Below the pieces are notes generated by a model. It worked only from the letters and a program-made list of their open reading frames with translations, searched no databases and had not been told where the DNA came from. A stretch of 64,000 nucleotides of DNA, taken from the NCBI RefSeq assembly GCF_013466605.1, contig NZ_CP059162.1, positions 6,634,001 through 6,698,000 of the forward strand. Reading direction: 5' to 3'. Below, one piece after another: positions 47,598 to 59,306 of the stretch. The position numbers and the translations under genes are program-made. The stretch comes from Pseudomonas chlororaphis subsp. aurantiaca. Lineage in GTDB: Bacteria > Pseudomonadota > Gammaproteobacteria > Pseudomonadales > Pseudomonadaceae. The first letter of the stretch is position 1. Each line of letters begins with the position of its first letter.

Positions 47598-49187
47598 ATG
47601 CGCCTCGCTGCCCTCCCGTTCCTGTTCGCCCCTCTTCTTCTGAGCCCGCTGGCCCACGCCGCCGCGTTAAGCGTGTGCACCGAGGCCAGCCCGGAAGGTT
47701 TCGACGTGGTGCAGTACAACTCGCTGACCACCACCAACGCCTCGGCCGATGTGCTGATGAATCGCCTGGTGGACTTCGACGCCAGCAGCGGCAAGGTGGT
47801 ACCGAGCCTGGCCGACAGCTGGGAAGTCTCGGCCGACGGCCTGACCTATGTGTTCAAGCTGCACCCGAAAGTGAAGTTTCACCGCACCGCGTACTTCAAC
47901 CCGAGCCGCGAGCTGACCGCCGAAGACGTGAAGTTCAGCTTCGACCGCATGCTCGACCCGGCCAACTCCTGGCATAAAGTGGCGCAGAGCGGCTATCCCC
48001 ATGCCCAGTCGCTGCAACTGCCGGCGCTGATCAAGAAGATCGACGCCCTGGATCCGCTGACCGTGCGCTTTACCCTCGACCACGCCGATTCGACCTTCCT
48101 CGCTACCCTGAGCATGGGGTTTGCGTCGATCTACTCCGCCGAATACGCCGACCAGTTGCTCAAGGCCGGCACCCAGGACAAGCTCAACAGCCAGCCAATC
48201 GGCACCGGCCCCTTCGTTTTCGGCCGTTTCCAGAAAGACGCGTCGATCCGCTACAAGGCCAACCCCGACTACTTTGCCGGCAAGCCGGCGGTGGACTCGC
48301 TGATCTTCGCCATCACCCCGGACGCCAACGTGCGCCTGCAGAAGCTGCGCCGCAACGAATGCCAGATCGCCCTGTCGCCCAAGCCGCTGGACGTGACCGC
48401 CGCGCTTGAAGAGCCGGCGCTCAAGGTCGAGAAAACCGCGGCCTTCATGACCGCGTTCGTCGCGATCAACAGCCAGCACCCACCGCTGGACAAACCTGAA
48501 GTGCGCCAGGCCATCAACCTCGCCTTCGACAAGGCCAACTACCTGAAAGTGGTCTTCGAAAACACCGCGGAACCCGCCAACGGCCCCTTCCCGCCCAACA
48601 CCTGGAGCTACGCCAAGGAGTTGCCGGGCTACGCCCATGACCCGGCGAAAGCGCGCCAGCTGCTGGCCAAGGCCGGCCTGAAAGACGGTTTCCAGACCAC
48701 GATCTGGACCCGCCCTTCCGGCAGCCTGCTGAACCCCAACCCGAGCCTAGGCGCGCAACAGCTGCAAGCGGACCTGGCGGAAGTGGGGATCCAGGCGGAG
48801 ATCCGCGTGATCGAATGGGGCGAACTGATTCGTCGGGCCAAGGCCGGCGAACACGACCTGCTGTTCATGGGCTGGGCCGGCGACAACGGCGACCCGGATA
48901 ACTTCCTCACCCCGCAGTTCACCTGCGCGGCAGTCAAGTCCGGGACCAACTTCGCCCGCTACTGCGACCCGGGCCTGGACAAGCTGATCACCGCCGGCAA
49001 GACCACCACCGAGCAGGGCGTGCGCAGCAAGCTTTACCAGCAGGCGCAAACCCAGATCCAGCAGCAGGCCCTGTGGCTGCCGCTGGGCCATCCGACCGCC
49101 TTCGCCCTGACGCGCAAGGATGTCCATGGATACCAGGTCAGCCCATTCGGTCGCCAAGACTACTCGAGGGTCAGCCTCAAGCCCTGA
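47598..49187 (+). CDS. Periplasmic dipeptide/oligopeptide-binding protein (ABC transporter, PA5317-like)
   Basis: A 529-residue family 5 substrate-binding protein with a signal peptide (cleaved after about residue 22, SPLAHA). The family pattern is clear: VVPSLADSWEVSADGLTYVF, KFHRTAYFNPSRELTAEDVK, NSQPIGTGPFVFGRF, RQAINLAFDKANYL and near the end LFMGWAGDNGDPDNFL. Such proteins bring peptides to a Dpp/Opp importer. No permease or ATPase genes are adjacent, so it must work with a transporter encoded elsewhere. AAGGAAG precedes the ATG. Confidence 0.93.
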   Translation: MRLAALPFLFAPLLLSPLAHAAALSVCTEASPEGFDVVQYNSLTTTNASADVLMNRLVDFDASSGKVVPSLADSWEVSADGLTYVFKLHPKVKFHRTAYFNPSRELTAEDVKFSFDRMLDPANSWHKVAQSGYPHAQSLQLPALIKKIDALDPLTVRFTLDHADSTFLATLSMGFASIYSAEYADQLLKAGTQDKLNSQPIGTGPFVFGRFQKDASIRYKANPDYFAGKPAVDSLIFAITPDANVRLQKLRRNECQIALSPKPLDVTAALEEPALKVEKTAAFMTAFVAINSQHPPLDKPEVRQAINLAFDKANYLKVVFENTAEPANGPFPPNTWSYAKELPGYAHDPAKARQLLAKAGLKDGFQTTIWTRPSGSLLNPNPSLGAQQLQADLAEVGIQAEIRVIEWGELIRRAKAGEHDLLFMGWAGDNGDPDNFLTPQFTCAAVKSGTNFARYCDPGLDKLITAGKTTTEQGVRSKLYQQAQTQIQQQALWLPLGHPTAFALTRKDVHGYQVSPFGRQDYSRVSLKP

Positions 49188-49193
49188 GCCCGG

Positions 49194-49868
49194 CTACATC
49201 CAGCCGTATTCGGCCATCGACAGCGGCTCACCCTCGCCGACGATGAAATGGTCGAGTACGCGCACATCCACCAGGTCCAGCGCTTCCGTGAGCCTGCGGG
49301 TCAGCACCCGATCCGCCTGGCTCGGCTCGGAAACGCCCGAAGGATGGTTGTGACACAGGATCAGCGCGGCGGCGTTGTGCGCCAGGGCACGCTTGACCAC
49401 CTGCCGCGGATAGACGCTGGTGGTGTTGATGGAGCCCTGGAACAGCGCCTCGAACGCCAGCACCCGGTGCTTGGAGTCGAGGAACAGGCAACCGAAGACC
49501 TCATGCGGCTCATGCCGCAACATCGCCTTGAGGTAGTCGCGGACCGCCACCGGGCTTTCCAGCACCGAATTGCGGCTGAGCTTTTCCGCCAGATGCCGCC
49601 GCGCCATTTCCAGCACCGCCTGCAATTGCGCGAACTTGGCCGGGCCCAGGCCCAGTTGCCGGCTGAAGGTCAATTGGTCCGCCTCGAGCAGGCCACGCAG
49701 GCTGCCGAACTGATGCAACAGGTGTCGCGCCAGGTCGACCGCGCTTTTTCCGGCGACCCCGGTGCGCAGGAAGATCGCCAGCAACTCGGCATCGGAAAGG
49801 GCCAGCGCGCCCTGCTCGAGAAGCTTCTCCCGCGGGCGCTCCGCCGCAGGCCAGTCGCGAATGCTCAT
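49194..49868 (-). CDS. radC: RadC family JAB-domain protein
   Basis: A 224-residue RadC protein with an N-terminal helix-hairpin-helix part ([20 protein letters not shown]) and a C-terminal JAB/MPN metal-binding domain ([19 protein letters not shown], His-x-His and Asp). Once thought to act in DNA repair, its function is unresolved. The start [17 protein letters not shown] has GGAGG seven bases upstream. It is divergent from coaBC, as in other gammaproteobacteria, and converges on the peptide-binding gene. Confidence 0.94.
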   Translation of the reverse strand: MSIRDWPAAERPREKLLEQGALALSDAELLAIFLRTGVAGKSAVDLARHLLHQFGSLRGLLEADQLTFSRQLGLGPAKFAQLQAVLEMARRHLAEKLSRNSVLESPVAVRDYLKAMLRHEPHEVFGCLFLDSKHRVLAFEALFQGSINTTSVYPRQVVKRALAHNAAALILCHNHPSGVSEPSQADRVLTRRLTEALDLVDVRVLDHFIVGEGEPLSMAEYGWM

Positions 49869-49999
49869 AGCACCTCCATGTGTGTGGGCGCCGCTGTTCC
49901 ATAGCGGTCGCTGTGCTATCTTAGCCCATCTTTTTGCGTGGGATTTCCCCTGGGGAGGGGGTGTTACACGCAGCAATCATTGAACTGAAAGGCAGGCCT

Positions 50000-51208
50000 A
50001 TGCAGCGGCTGTATCGGAAACGCATCGTTCTCGGCGTCGGCGGCGGCATCGCTGCCTATAAGAGTGCCGAGCTGGTTCGCCGACTCCTCGACCATGGCGC
50101 GGAAGTGCGTGTGGTCATGACCCGTGGCGGCAGTGAATTCATCACCCCGCTGACCATGCAGGCCCTGTCCGGGCACCCGGTCCACCTGGACCTGCTCGAC
50201 CCCGCGGCCGAAGCCGCCATGGGCCATATCGAACTGGCCAAATGGGCCGACCTGGTGCTGATCGCCCCGGCCACCGCCGACCTGATCGCCCGTCTGGCCC
50301 AAGGCATCGCCGACGACCTGCTGACCACCCTGGTCCTGGCCACCGATGCCACCGTCGCCATCGCCCCGGCCATGAACCAGGCCATGTGGCGCGACCCGGC
50401 CACCCAGGCCAACACCCAGTTGCTGCAAAGCCGCGGACTGAAAGTCTTCGGCCCGGCTTCCGGCAGCCAGGCCTGTGGCGACGTCGGCCTGGGCCGCATG
50501 CTCGAAGCCAACGATCTGGCGCTGTGCGCCGCCGACTGCTTCCAGCACCTGGCGCTGACCGGCAAACACGTGCTGATTACCGCCGGCCCGACCCAGGAAA
50601 ACATCGACCCGGTGCGCTACATCACCAACCACAGCTCCGGAAAAATGGGCTTTGCCCTGGCTGAAGCCGCGGTCGAAGCCGGCGCCCGGGTGACCCTGAT
50701 CACCGGTCCGGTGCACCTGCCGACCCCGGATCGCGTGACCCGGATCGACGTGGTCAGCGCCCGCGACATGCTCGCCGCCTGTGAAGCCGCCATCCCCTGC
50801 GACCTGTTTATCGCCTCGGCCGCGGTCGCGGACTACCGCCCGGAAGTCGTCGCCCCACAGAAACTGAAGAAAGACCCTACGAACGGCGACGGCCTGCTGC
50901 TGCAGATGGTGCGCAACCCGGACATCCTGGCCAGCATCGCCACCCGCCCCGACCGTCCGTTCAGCGTCGGCTTCGCCGCTGAAACCGAACACTTGCTCGA
51001 CTACGCTGCGCGCAAACTCAAAGACAAGAACCTCGACCTGATCGTCGCCAACGACGTGGCCAACCCGAGCATTGGCTTCAACAGCGAGGAAAACGCCTGC
51101 AGCGTGATTGACCGGGAGTTGCACGCAACTCTCTTCGCCCAGACCAGCAAGGGCAAGATTGCCCGCCAACTGATCTCTTTCATCGCCGAACGGCTGAACC
51201 AGGTTTAA
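50000..51208 (+). CDS. coaBC: Bifunctional phosphopantothenoylcysteine decarboxylase/synthase CoaBC
   Basis: Coenzyme A synthesis enzyme of 402 residues. The N-terminal FMN decarboxylase (CoaC) has [18 protein letters not shown], the [14 protein letters not shown] substrate clamp and the catalytic Cys in [13 protein letters not shown]. The C-terminal synthase (CoaB) has [20 protein letters not shown] and the CTP-binding [20 protein letters not shown]. The ATG of [12 protein letters not shown] follows AAAGGCAGG. It is followed by dut after five bases, the conserved coaBC-dut operon. Confidence 0.96.
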   Translation: MQRLYRKRIVLGVGGGIAAYKSAELVRRLLDHGAEVRVVMTRGGSEFITPLTMQALSGHPVHLDLLDPAAEAAMGHIELAKWADLVLIAPATADLIARLAQGIADDLLTTLVLATDATVAIAPAMNQAMWRDPATQANTQLLQSRGLKVFGPASGSQACGDVGLGRMLEANDLALCAADCFQHLALTGKHVLITAGPTQENIDPVRYITNHSSGKMGFALAEAAVEAGARVTLITGPVHLPTPDRVTRIDVVSARDMLAACEAAIPCDLFIASAAVADYRPEVVAPQKLKKDPTNGDGLLLQMVRNPDILASIATRPDRPFSVGFAAETEHLLDYAARKLKDKNLDLIVANDVANPSIGFNSEENACSVIDRELHATLFAQTSKGKIARQLISFIAERLNQV

Positions 51209-51213
51209 CTCGC

Positions 51214-51669
51214 ATGCACGCTTTACAAGCCAAGATCCTCGATCCACGTATCGGCAACGAATTCCCTCTGCCGCAGTACGCCACGCCAGGCTCCGCCGGC
51301 CTCGACCTGCGCGCCATGCTCAAGCAGGACACTATCCTGGAACCAGGCCAGACCCTGCTGATTCCTACCGGCCTGTCCGTCTACATCGGCGACCCTGGCC
51401 TCGCGGCGCTGATCCTGCCGCGCTCCGGCCTGGGTCACAAGCACGGCATCGTCCTGGGCAACCTGGTCGGCCTGATCGACTCCGATTACCAGGGCGAACT
51501 CATGGTCTCCTGCTGGAACCGTGGCCAGACCACGTTCAACATCGCGGTGGGCGAACGCATTGCCCAGTTGGTGCTGGTGCCCGTGGTCCAGGCGCACTTC
51601 GAAGTGGTCGAAGCCTTCGTCGAAAGCCAGCGCGGCGCGGGCGGTTTCGGTCACTCCGGCAGCCATTGA
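51214..51669 (+). CDS. dut: Deoxyuridine 5'-triphosphate nucleotidohydrolase
   Basis: Trimeric dUTPase of 151 residues that hydrolyses dUTP to dUMP. The five motifs are seen: [60 protein letters not shown] and [13 protein letters not shown] at the C-terminus. Directly downstream of coaBC. A GC hairpin follows. Confidence 0.97.
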   Translation: MHALQAKILDPRIGNEFPLPQYATPGSAGLDLRAMLKQDTILEPGQTLLIPTGLSVYIGDPGLAALILPRSGLGHKHGIVLGNLVGLIDSDYQGELMVSCWNRGQTTFNIAVGERIAQLVLVPVVQAHFEVVEAFVESQRGAGGFGHSGSH

Positions 51670-51680
51670 GCAAAAAAACG

Positions 51681-51701
51681 GGCCGAGCCAACGGCTCGGC
51701 C
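51681..51701 (+). terminator. GC hairpin after dut (terminator-like, no T run)
   Basis: GGCCGAGCC / GGCTCGGCC with an AAC loop. It is preceded by an A run but not followed by T residues, so termination for dut may need Rho. In reverse orientation it would look like a proper terminator, but no gene reads into it. Confidence 0.4.
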
Positions 51702-51926
51702 TGAGATTGGCGGGTTGTGTTTCAACGCTAAAGTTCAGCTGCTTTACTCAGAGACTGAACCGCCCGGAATCAAGGCTGAAGGTGGTCGAAAAAGAGCTGA
51801 CGCTCATCAGATGGCATTTTTGCACCATGAACCCAAGGGCAAAAACGCCGTCATACCCTTCAGTTTGAGCCTTCCGGTCAGTATTCCGACCTGTCCTGCC
51901 CCCTTTTAGACGGAGCACCCCCAGTG

Positions 51927-53324
51927 ATGAGCAATGCAGCCCAAGTCGTACCCAAGTTCCCTGAAAGCATCTTTCGCGCTTACGACATTCGCGGAACCGT
52001 TCCGGAAACCCTGAACGCAGAAACCGCCTACTGGATCGGTCGCGCCATTGGCTCCGAGAGCCTGGCCCAGGGCGAACCCAACGTTTGCGTAGGCCGTGAC
52101 GGTCGCCTGTCCGGCCCCGAGCTGGTGGAGCAACTGATCCAGGGCCTGCACGACAGTGGTTGCCACGTCAGCGATGTCGGCCTGGTACCGACACCGGCGC
52201 TGTATTACGCGGCCAATGTGCTGGCTGGCAAATCCGGGGTGATGCTCACCGGTAGCCACAACCCGTCGAACTACAACGGCTTCAAGATCGTCATCGCCGG
52301 CGATACCCTGGCCAACGAACAGATCCAGGCCCTGCACGATCGCCTCAAGACCAACAACCTGAGTAGCGGCCAGGGCAGCATCACCAAGGTCGATATCCTC
52401 GATCGCTACGGCAAGGAAATCACCGCCGACGTCAAACTCGCCCGGCGCCTGAAAGTGGTGGTCGACTGTGGTAACGGCGCGGCCGGCGTCATCGCGCCTC
52501 AGCTGATCGAAGCCCTGAACTGCGAAGTCATCCCGCTGTTCTGCGAAGTGGACGGCAACTTCCCCAACCACCACCCGGACCCGGGCAAGCCCGAGAACCT
52601 GGAAGACCTGATCGCCAAGGTCGCAGAGACCAACGCCGATATCGGCCTGGCCTTCGACGGTGATGGCGACCGCGTGGGCGTCGTGACCAACACCGGCAGC
52701 ATCGTCTTCCCCGATCGCCTGCTGATGCTGTTCGCCAAGGACGTGGTAGCCCGCAACCCGGGTGCGGAGATCATCTTCGACGTCAAATGCACCCGCCGCC
52801 TGATCCCGCTGATCAAGGAATACGGCGGTCGCCCACTTATGTGGAAGACCGGCCACTCGTTGATCAAAAAGAAAATGAAGCAGACCGGCGCGTTGCTGGC
52901 CGGTGAAATGAGCGGGCATGTCTTCTTCAAGGAACGCTGGTTCGGTTTCGACGACGGCATCTACAGCGCCGCGCGGCTGCTGGAGATCCTCAGCAAGGAA
53001 AAATCCAACGCGGAAGAGCTGTTTGCCACCTTCCCGAACGATATTTCTACACCGGAAATCAATATCCATGTGACCGAAGAGAGCAAATTCAGCATCATTG
53101 ATGCGCTGCACGACGCGCAATGGGGCGAAGGCGCCGACCTGACCACCATCGACGGCGTACGAGTCGACTACCCCAAAGGCTGGGGCCTGGTTCGCGCCTC
53201 CAACACCACGCCGGTGCTGGTGCTGCGCTTCGAGGCCGATGACGAAGCCGAACTGCAGCGCATCAAGGATGTGTTCCACACCCAGCTGAAACGTGTTGCA
53301 CCTGACCTCCAACTACCGTTTTGA
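51927..53324 (+). CDS. algC: Phosphomannomutase/phosphoglucomutase AlgC
   Basis: Makes mannose-1-phosphate and glucose-1-phosphate for alginate, LPS and rhamnolipid in Pseudomonas. The 465-residue protein has the four-domain phosphohexomutase fold: catalytic Ser110 in MLTGSHNPSNYNG, metal loop DIGLAFDGDGDRVGVV, sugar loop GEMSGHVFFKERWFG and phosphate loop RASNTTPVLVLRFE. GTG three bases upstream is an alternative start. Followed by argB after 39 bases. Confidence 0.95.
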   Translation: MSNAAQVVPKFPESIFRAYDIRGTVPETLNAETAYWIGRAIGSESLAQGEPNVCVGRDGRLSGPELVEQLIQGLHDSGCHVSDVGLVPTPALYYAANVLAGKSGVMLTGSHNPSNYNGFKIVIAGDTLANEQIQALHDRLKTNNLSSGQGSITKVDILDRYGKEITADVKLARRLKVVVDCGNGAAGVIAPQLIEALNCEVIPLFCEVDGNFPNHHPDPGKPENLEDLIAKVAETNADIGLAFDGDGDRVGVVTNTGSIVFPDRLLMLFAKDVVARNPGAEIIFDVKCTRRLIPLIKEYGGRPLMWKTGHSLIKKKMKQTGALLAGEMSGHVFFKERWFGFDDGIYSAARLLEILSKEKSNAEELFATFPNDISTPEINIHVTEESKFSIIDALHDAQWGEGADLTTIDGVRVDYPKGWGLVRASNTTPVLVLRFEADDEAELQRIKDVFHTQLKRVAPDLQLPF

Positions 53325-53363
53325 TTTTCTTCAAGCGCCTTTATTGAAGTGCCGGAGCCCTGA

Positions 53364-54269
<906 letters not shown>

Positions 54270-54280
54270 GCGCTGCAAAC

Positions 54281-54319
54281 AAAAAGCCCCTGCCTGGCCA
54301 AGCCAGGCGGGGGCTTTTT
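54281..54319. terminator. Bidirectional terminator between argB and pyrE
   Basis: AAAAAGCCCC and GGGGCTTTTT with an inner GCCTGGC/GCCAGGC stem and CAA loop. argB and pyrE converge on it. Confidence 0.93.
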
Positions 54320-54331
54320 TATTACGTCTCT

Positions 54332-54356
54332 ATTAGGAGCGAGCCTGCCCGCCCCT
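54332..54356. repeat. Degenerate REP-like fragment
   Basis: TTAGGAGCGAGCCTGCCCGC resembles the window's REP unit but lacks three bases of GAGGCTTGCCC. It adjoins the pyrE stop. Confidence 0.5.
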
Positions 54357-54362
54357 ACGTAG

Positions 54363-55007
54363 TCAGACGCCGAATTGTGCGCGGTAGGCTTCCACCGCTG
54401 GCAGATGCTGCTTGAGCGCCGGATCGTCCGCCAGGAACTGCAGGACCTGGGTCAGGGAAACGATGCTCACCACCGGAATGCCGAAGTCGCGCTCGACTTC
54501 CTGGATCGCCGACAACTCACCGTTGCCACGCTCCTGACGGTTCAGGGCGATCAACACACCCGCCGCCTTGGCGCCTTCCTGGGATTCGATGATCTGCATC
54601 ACTTCGCGAATCGCGGTGCCCGCGGTGATCACGTCGTCGATGATCAGCACGTCGCCAGTCAATGGCGCGCCGACCAGGCTGCCGCCTTCGCCGTGAGCCT
54701 TGGCTTCCTTGCGGTTGAAGCACCATGGCAGATCGCGCTGATGATGCTCGGCCAGGGCCACGGCCGTCGCTGCCGCCAAAGGAATACCTTTGTACGCAGG
54801 ACCGAAAAGCACATCGAAAGAAATGCCGCTGTCGACGATCGCCGCGGCATAAAAACGCCCCAGCTGCGCCAGGGCCGAACCGCTGTTGAACAGGCCGGCA
54901 TTGAAGAAGTAAGGACTGGTACGCCCGGACTTCAGGGTGAACTCACCGAAGCGCAAAACCCCGCGATCGATGGCAAAACGAATGAAATCGCGCTGATACG
55001 CCTGCAT
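54363..55007 (-). CDS. pyrE: Orotate phosphoribosyltransferase
   Basis: Pyrimidine synthesis: joins orotate and PRPP to give OMP. The 214-residue protein has the PRPP motif [20 protein letters not shown] near residue 117 and the [17 protein letters not shown] loop with the catalytic Lys. The N-terminus [20 protein letters not shown] is typical. It is divergent from crc with about 80 bp between them, an arrangement conserved in Pseudomonas. Confidence 0.97.
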   Translation of the reverse strand: MQAYQRDFIRFAIDRGVLRFGEFTLKSGRTSPYFFNAGLFNSGSALAQLGRFYAAAIVDSGISFDVLFGPAYKGIPLAAATAVALAEHHQRDLPWCFNRKEAKAHGEGGSLVGAPLTGDVLIIDDVITAGTAIREVMQIIESQEGAKAAGVLIALNRQERGNGELSAIQEVERDFGIPVVSIVSLTQVLQFLADDPALKQHLPAVEAYRAQFGV

Positions 55008-55088
55008 GAAAAAGCCCCAAATACCACGGATTTAGCTAATTAGGTAGACCTCGGGTATCATACACGCACGTGATTTTTGGGGCCATTT

Positions 55089-55868
55089 ATGCGGATCATC
55101 AGTGTGAACGTCAATGGTATTCAGGCTGCAGTGGAGCGAGGTTTGCTCAGTTGGCTGCAAGCACAGAATGCCGACGTCATCTGCCTGCAGGACACCCGCG
55201 CCTCCGCCTTTGAACTGGACGATCCAGCCTTCCAACTGGATGGCTACTTCCTTTATGCCTGCGATGCCGAAGTTCCCGCCCAAGGCGGTGTGGCTTTGTA
55301 CTCGCGGTTGCAACCGAAGGCTGTCATCAGCGGTCTCGGCTTCGAGACGGCCGACCGCTACGGGCGCTACCTGCAAGCCGATTTCGACAAGGTCAGCATC
55401 GCGACCTTGCTGCTTCCTTCCGGACAGAACGGCGATGAAGACTTGAACCAGAAGTTCAAGCTTATGGACGACTTCGCCCGTTACCTGGATAAACAGCGGC
55501 GCAAACGTCGCGAGTACATTTATTGTGGCTCGCTGTACGTGGCGCAACAGAAGCTGGATATCAAGAACTGGCGTGACAGCCAGCAATCTCCGGGCTTCCT
55601 GGCGCCTGAGCGTGCCTGGATGGACGAGATTGTCGGCAACATGGGTTATGTCGACGCCCTGCGCGAAGTCAGCCGTGAAGGCGATCAATACAGCTGGTGG
55701 CCAGACAACGAACAGGCCGAGATGCTCAACCTGGGCTGGCGCTTCGACTATCAGCTGCTGACTCCGGGCCTGCGTCGCTTCGTGCGCAGCGCACGCCTGC
55801 CACGCCAGCCGCGCTTCTCGCAGCACGCGCCGCTGATCGTGGACTACGACTGGACGCTGACCATCTAA
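55089..55868 (+). CDS. crc: Catabolite repression control protein Crc
   Basis: Crc acts with Hfq to block translation of mRNAs for non-preferred carbon sources. The 259-residue protein has the exonuclease III/EEP fold (MRIISVNVNGIQAAVERGLL, ADVICLQDTRAS, WRFDYQLLTPGL, FSQHAPLIVDYDW). Catalytic residues of real exonucleases are changed: the usual LQETK is LQDTR and the NPD-type motif is CGSLYVA, so no nuclease activity is expected. The ATG beginning MRIISV is used; an ATG-like start four codons upstream lacks a ribosome site. Confidence 0.95.
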   Translation: MRIISVNVNGIQAAVERGLLSWLQAQNADVICLQDTRASAFELDDPAFQLDGYFLYACDAEVPAQGGVALYSRLQPKAVISGLGFETADRYGRYLQADFDKVSIATLLLPSGQNGDEDLNQKFKLMDDFARYLDKQRRKRREYIYCGSLYVAQQKLDIKNWRDSQQSPGFLAPERAWMDEIVGNMGYVDALREVSREGDQYSWWPDNEQAEMLNLGWRFDYQLLTPGLRRFVRSARLPRQPRFSQHAPLIVDYDWTLTI

Positions 55869-55882
55869 GCGTCTTTTCGCAG

Positions 55883-55920
55883 CCACAAAAAAGCCGACAT
55901 CACTGTCGGCTTTTTTGTGG
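55883..55920. terminator. Bidirectional terminator between crc and the DUF4870 gene
   Basis: 17-bp perfect stem from CCACAAAAAAGCCGACA to its complement, loop TCAC. Convergent genes on both sides. Confidence 0.93.
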
Positions 55921-55929
55921 GCGCCCGGC

Positions 55930-56298
55930 CTACTTGATCAATCGCCAGGTGAATGGGTAACGATACGCCACCCCTTCATTGGCCTTGACCCCGGCGATGA
56001 TGGTCAGCACCAGGGCGCCGATCGCCAGCAGACCGAAAAGCAGGAAACCCACCAGCACCACCATCAGCAGGAAGCAGACCAGCGAGGCAAGGGCCACGGT
56101 GATCTGAAAGTTCAGCGCCTCCTTGCCCTGGGCATCGATGAACGGGTCCGTCTCGCGCTTCATCTGCCAGAGAACCAGCGGGCCGATCAGGGTCCCGAAC
56201 GGAATCCAGATGCCCAGCAAGGCCGACAGGTGACAGAACATCGCCCACTGACGCACCTCATGGCTCGGAACAGGTTGCGGAAGCTGGTCGTCGTTCAT
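55930..56298 (-). CDS. DUF4870 domain membrane protein
   Basis: A 122-residue inner-membrane protein with three or four hydrophobic helices (WAMFCHLSALLGIWIPFG then TLIGPLVLWQMKRETDPF, and two near VALASLVCFLLMVVLVGFLL and GLLAIGALVLTIIAGVKANE). This is the DUF4870 (Tic20-like) pattern, including QGKEALNFQIT. Function unknown. The ATG of MNDDQLPQ has AAGGAGAGC upstream; a longer frame overlaps the rph 3' end without evidence. It lies 31 bases from rph on the same strand. Confidence 0.85.
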   Translation of the reverse strand: MNDDQLPQPVPSHEVRQWAMFCHLSALLGIWIPFGTLIGPLVLWQMKRETDPFIDAQGKEALNFQITVALASLVCFLLMVVLVGFLLFGLLAIGALVLTIIAGVKANEGVAYRYPFTWRLIK

Positions 56299-56329
56299 GC
56301 TGCTCTCCTTGCTGAAAGCTACCGGGCAA

Positions 56330-57052
56330 TCAGTCAGCCAGGGCTGCCTGTTGCAATTCAAAGATCTCGCTCATGCCTTTCTTGGCCAGCGCCAGCATCG
56401 CGTTCAGCTCTTCCGGCTGGAATGGCGCGCCTTCGGCAGTCCCCTGGACTTCGATGAAACCACCAGTGCTGGTCATGACCACGTTGAGGTCGGTCTCGGC
56501 CGCCGAGTCTTCCAGGTAATCCAGATCCAATACCGGCTCACCCTGGTACATGCCCACGGACACCGCCGCGATCATTTGCTTGATCGGGTCGCCGCCCTTC
56601 AGGCCGCCACGCTTCTTGATCACTTTCAGCGCATCCACCAGGGCCACCATGGCACCGGTGATCGACGCGGTACGGGTACCGCCATCGGCCTGGATCACAT
56701 CGCAGTCGACATACAGGGTGACGTCGCCCAGCTTGGTCATGTCCAGCGCAGCGCGCAGGGAACGACCGATCAGACGCTGGATCTCCAGGGTGCGACCGCC
56801 TTGCTTGCCGCGACTGGCTTCACGCTGGTTACGCTCGCCGGTGGCGCGCGGCAGCATGCCGTATTCGGCGGTCAACCACCCCTGGCCCTGGCCCTTGAGG
56901 AAGCGGGGCACGCCGTTCTCTACGCTGACCGTGCAGATCACTTTGGTATCACCAAACTCGACCAGTACAGATCCCTCGGCGTGTTTGGTGTAGTTGCGGG
57001 TGATGCGGATCGAGCGAAGCTGATCGGCAGCGCGACCACTTGGACGTTTCAT
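56330..57052 (-). CDS. rph: Ribonuclease PH
   Basis: Phosphate-dependent 3' exoribonuclease that trims tRNA 3' ends; 240 residues. Family signatures are [60 protein letters not shown] and [20 protein letters not shown] with the phosphate-site residues. Divergent from yicC across about 270 bp. Confidence 0.96.
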   Translation of the reverse strand: MKRPSGRAADQLRSIRITRNYTKHAEGSVLVEFGDTKVICTVSVENGVPRFLKGQGQGWLTAEYGMLPRATGERNQREASRGKQGGRTLEIQRLIGRSLRAALDMTKLGDVTLYVDCDVIQADGGTRTASITGAMVALVDALKVIKKRGGLKGGDPIKQMIAAVSVGMYQGEPVLDLDYLEDSAAETDLNVVMTSTGGFIEVQGTAEGAPFQPEELNAMLALAKKGMSEIFELQQAALAD

Positions 57053-57321
57053 AGGGAATACCTGTACGGGGACGGAAAACTGCCGATCATTATAGAGCCC
57101 ACGGCCTTGCCTGGGCAGTTCTAAAAACCCCGGCCCGTCGGCGATACCTCTGGAACGGCCCTCCGGTCGCTTTGCAGTGCTTTGTCACACCCGCAGTTTG
57201 GGAGCATCCACCGCACTGCGCTACAATCCTGCGCCTTCGCAGCCTGTCGGCTTCAATTCATTCATATCGGGCCCGTGCAACCCTTCGCGGTTGGTGGCGG
57301 ACCTGTATCGGAGGTACCTCC

Positions 57322-58185
57322 ATGGTGCACAGCATGACCGCCTTCGCCCGGGTAGAACGGGCCGGCACTCAGGGCACCCTGAGTTGGGAACTGCGCTCGG
57401 TCAACAGCCGTTACCTGGAACCGCACCTGCGCTTGCCGGAATCCTTTCGCGACCTGGAAGGCGCGGTCCGCGAGGCTTTGCGCCAGGGACTGTCGCGCGG
57501 CAAGCTCGAATGCACCTTGCGCTTCACCGAAGAAACCACCGGCAAACCACTGCAGGTCGACCGGGAGCGCGCCGCGCAACTGGTGGCGGCAGCCGAGTCC
57601 GTTGCCAGCCTGATCAAACAGCCGGCGGCGCTGAACCCGCTGGAAGTCCTGGCCTGGCCCGGCGTCCTGGTGGCCGATGCCAGCGACCCGCAGGCGCTGA
57701 ACAATGAAGCCCTGAGCCTGTTCAACCAGGGCCTGAAAGAGTTGAAGAGCGGTCGCGAGCGCGAAGGCGCGGAGCTGGCCCGACTGATCAACGAACGCCT
57801 GAGCTCCATCGAGGAAGACGTCGTGACCCTGCGTGAACTGGTCCCACAGATGCTCGCGACCCAGCGCCAGAAGGTTCTCGATCGCTTCTCCGACATGCAG
57901 GCCGAACTGGACCCGACGCGCCTGGAACAGGAAATGGTGCTGCTCGCCCAGAAGAGCGACGTCGCCGAAGAACTGGACCGCCTGAGCACCCACATCATCG
58001 AAGTGCGCCGCGTACTCAAGTCCGGCGGCGCCGCTGGCCGGCGCCTGGACTTCCTGATGCAGGAACTCAACCGCGAAGCCAACACACTGGGCTCCAAGGC
58101 CTTCGACCCGCGCAGCACCCAGGCTGCGGTCAACCTCAAGGTGTTGATCGAGCAGATGCGCGAACAAGTACAGAATATTGAGTAA
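57322..58185 (+). CDS. YicC family endoribonuclease
   Basis: A 287-residue YicC/YloC protein, a family recently shown to include endoribonucleases acting on small RNAs. The N-terminal domain begins MVHSMTAFARVERAG and has LSWELRSVNSRYLEPHLRLP; the C-terminal DUF1732 domain has RLEQEMVLLAQKSDVAEELD and RRLDFLMQELNREANTLGSK. GGAGG seven bases before the ATG is one half of a 12-bp palindrome. gmk follows after 12 bases, the usual yicC-gmk order. Confidence 0.92.
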   Translation: MVHSMTAFARVERAGTQGTLSWELRSVNSRYLEPHLRLPESFRDLEGAVREALRQGLSRGKLECTLRFTEETTGKPLQVDRERAAQLVAAAESVASLIKQPAALNPLEVLAWPGVLVADASDPQALNNEALSLFNQGLKELKSGREREGAELARLINERLSSIEEDVVTLRELVPQMLATQRQKVLDRFSDMQAELDPTRLEQEMVLLAQKSDVAEELDRLSTHIIEVRRVLKSGGAAGRRLDFLMQELNREANTLGSKAFDPRSTQAAVNLKVLIEQMREQVQNIE

Positions 58186-58818
<633 letters not shown>

Positions 58819-58885
58819 ATAGCACTTCCCAAAACCGCTGCAAGGGCTTTACATTGGCGCTTGTAGCGCATCGGAAAGCTTGGTT

Positions 58886-58922
58886 AAAAAATCAGCGCTT
58901 CCCTAATCGCTGGTGATTTTTT
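58886..58922 (+). terminator. Probable terminator between gmk and rpoZ
   Basis: AAAAAATC pairs with GATTTTTT and AGCG with CGCT, with a 3-base bulge and a 10-nt loop, ending in six T residues. Confidence 0.65.
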
Positions 58923-58985
58923 AAACTGTTGAGTCCGCTCGCCCATCCGGGCAGCGCGCATATTGCATTTGCTACGAGGAAGACC

Positions 58986-59249
58986 ATGGCCCGCGTAACC
59001 GTTGAAGACTGTCTAGAACACGTGGATAACCGCTTTGAGCTGGTCATGCTCTCTACCAAGCGTGCCCGTCAACTGGCAACCGGCGGCAAAGAGCCGAAAG
59101 TAGCATGGGAAAACGACAAGCCTACCGTCGTCGCCCTGCGTGAAATCGCTGAAGGCCTGATCGACTACGCAGCTATCGCCGAAGCCGAAATCGTTGAAGA
59201 TGAACCGCTTTTTGCTGCTTTCGAGGACGAGTCCAACGAGGCCGTCTAA
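58986..59249 (+). CDS. rpoZ: RNA polymerase omega subunit
   Basis: An 87-residue omega subunit: [36 protein letters not shown] and [20 protein letters not shown]. It aids RNA polymerase assembly and forms one ppGpp site. GAGGAAG precedes the ATG. spoT follows by 57 bases, as in E. coli, so omega and the ppGpp enzyme are made together. Confidence 0.97.
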   Translation: MARVTVEDCLEHVDNRFELVMLSTKRARQLATGGKEPKVAWENDKPTVVALREIAEGLIDYAAIAEAEIVEDEPLFAAFEDESNEAV

Positions 59250-59306
59250 GCCTATGCCTGGTCGACGTAGCACGGCGCGGGATCACAGCCTACGGCAGGA
59301 GTCATC

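Noticed and set aside
51800..51830. TGGCATTTTTGCACC upstream of algC as a sigma-54 promoter
   Set aside because: GG and GC are only 7 bp apart instead of 10. I also found no clear AlgR box.
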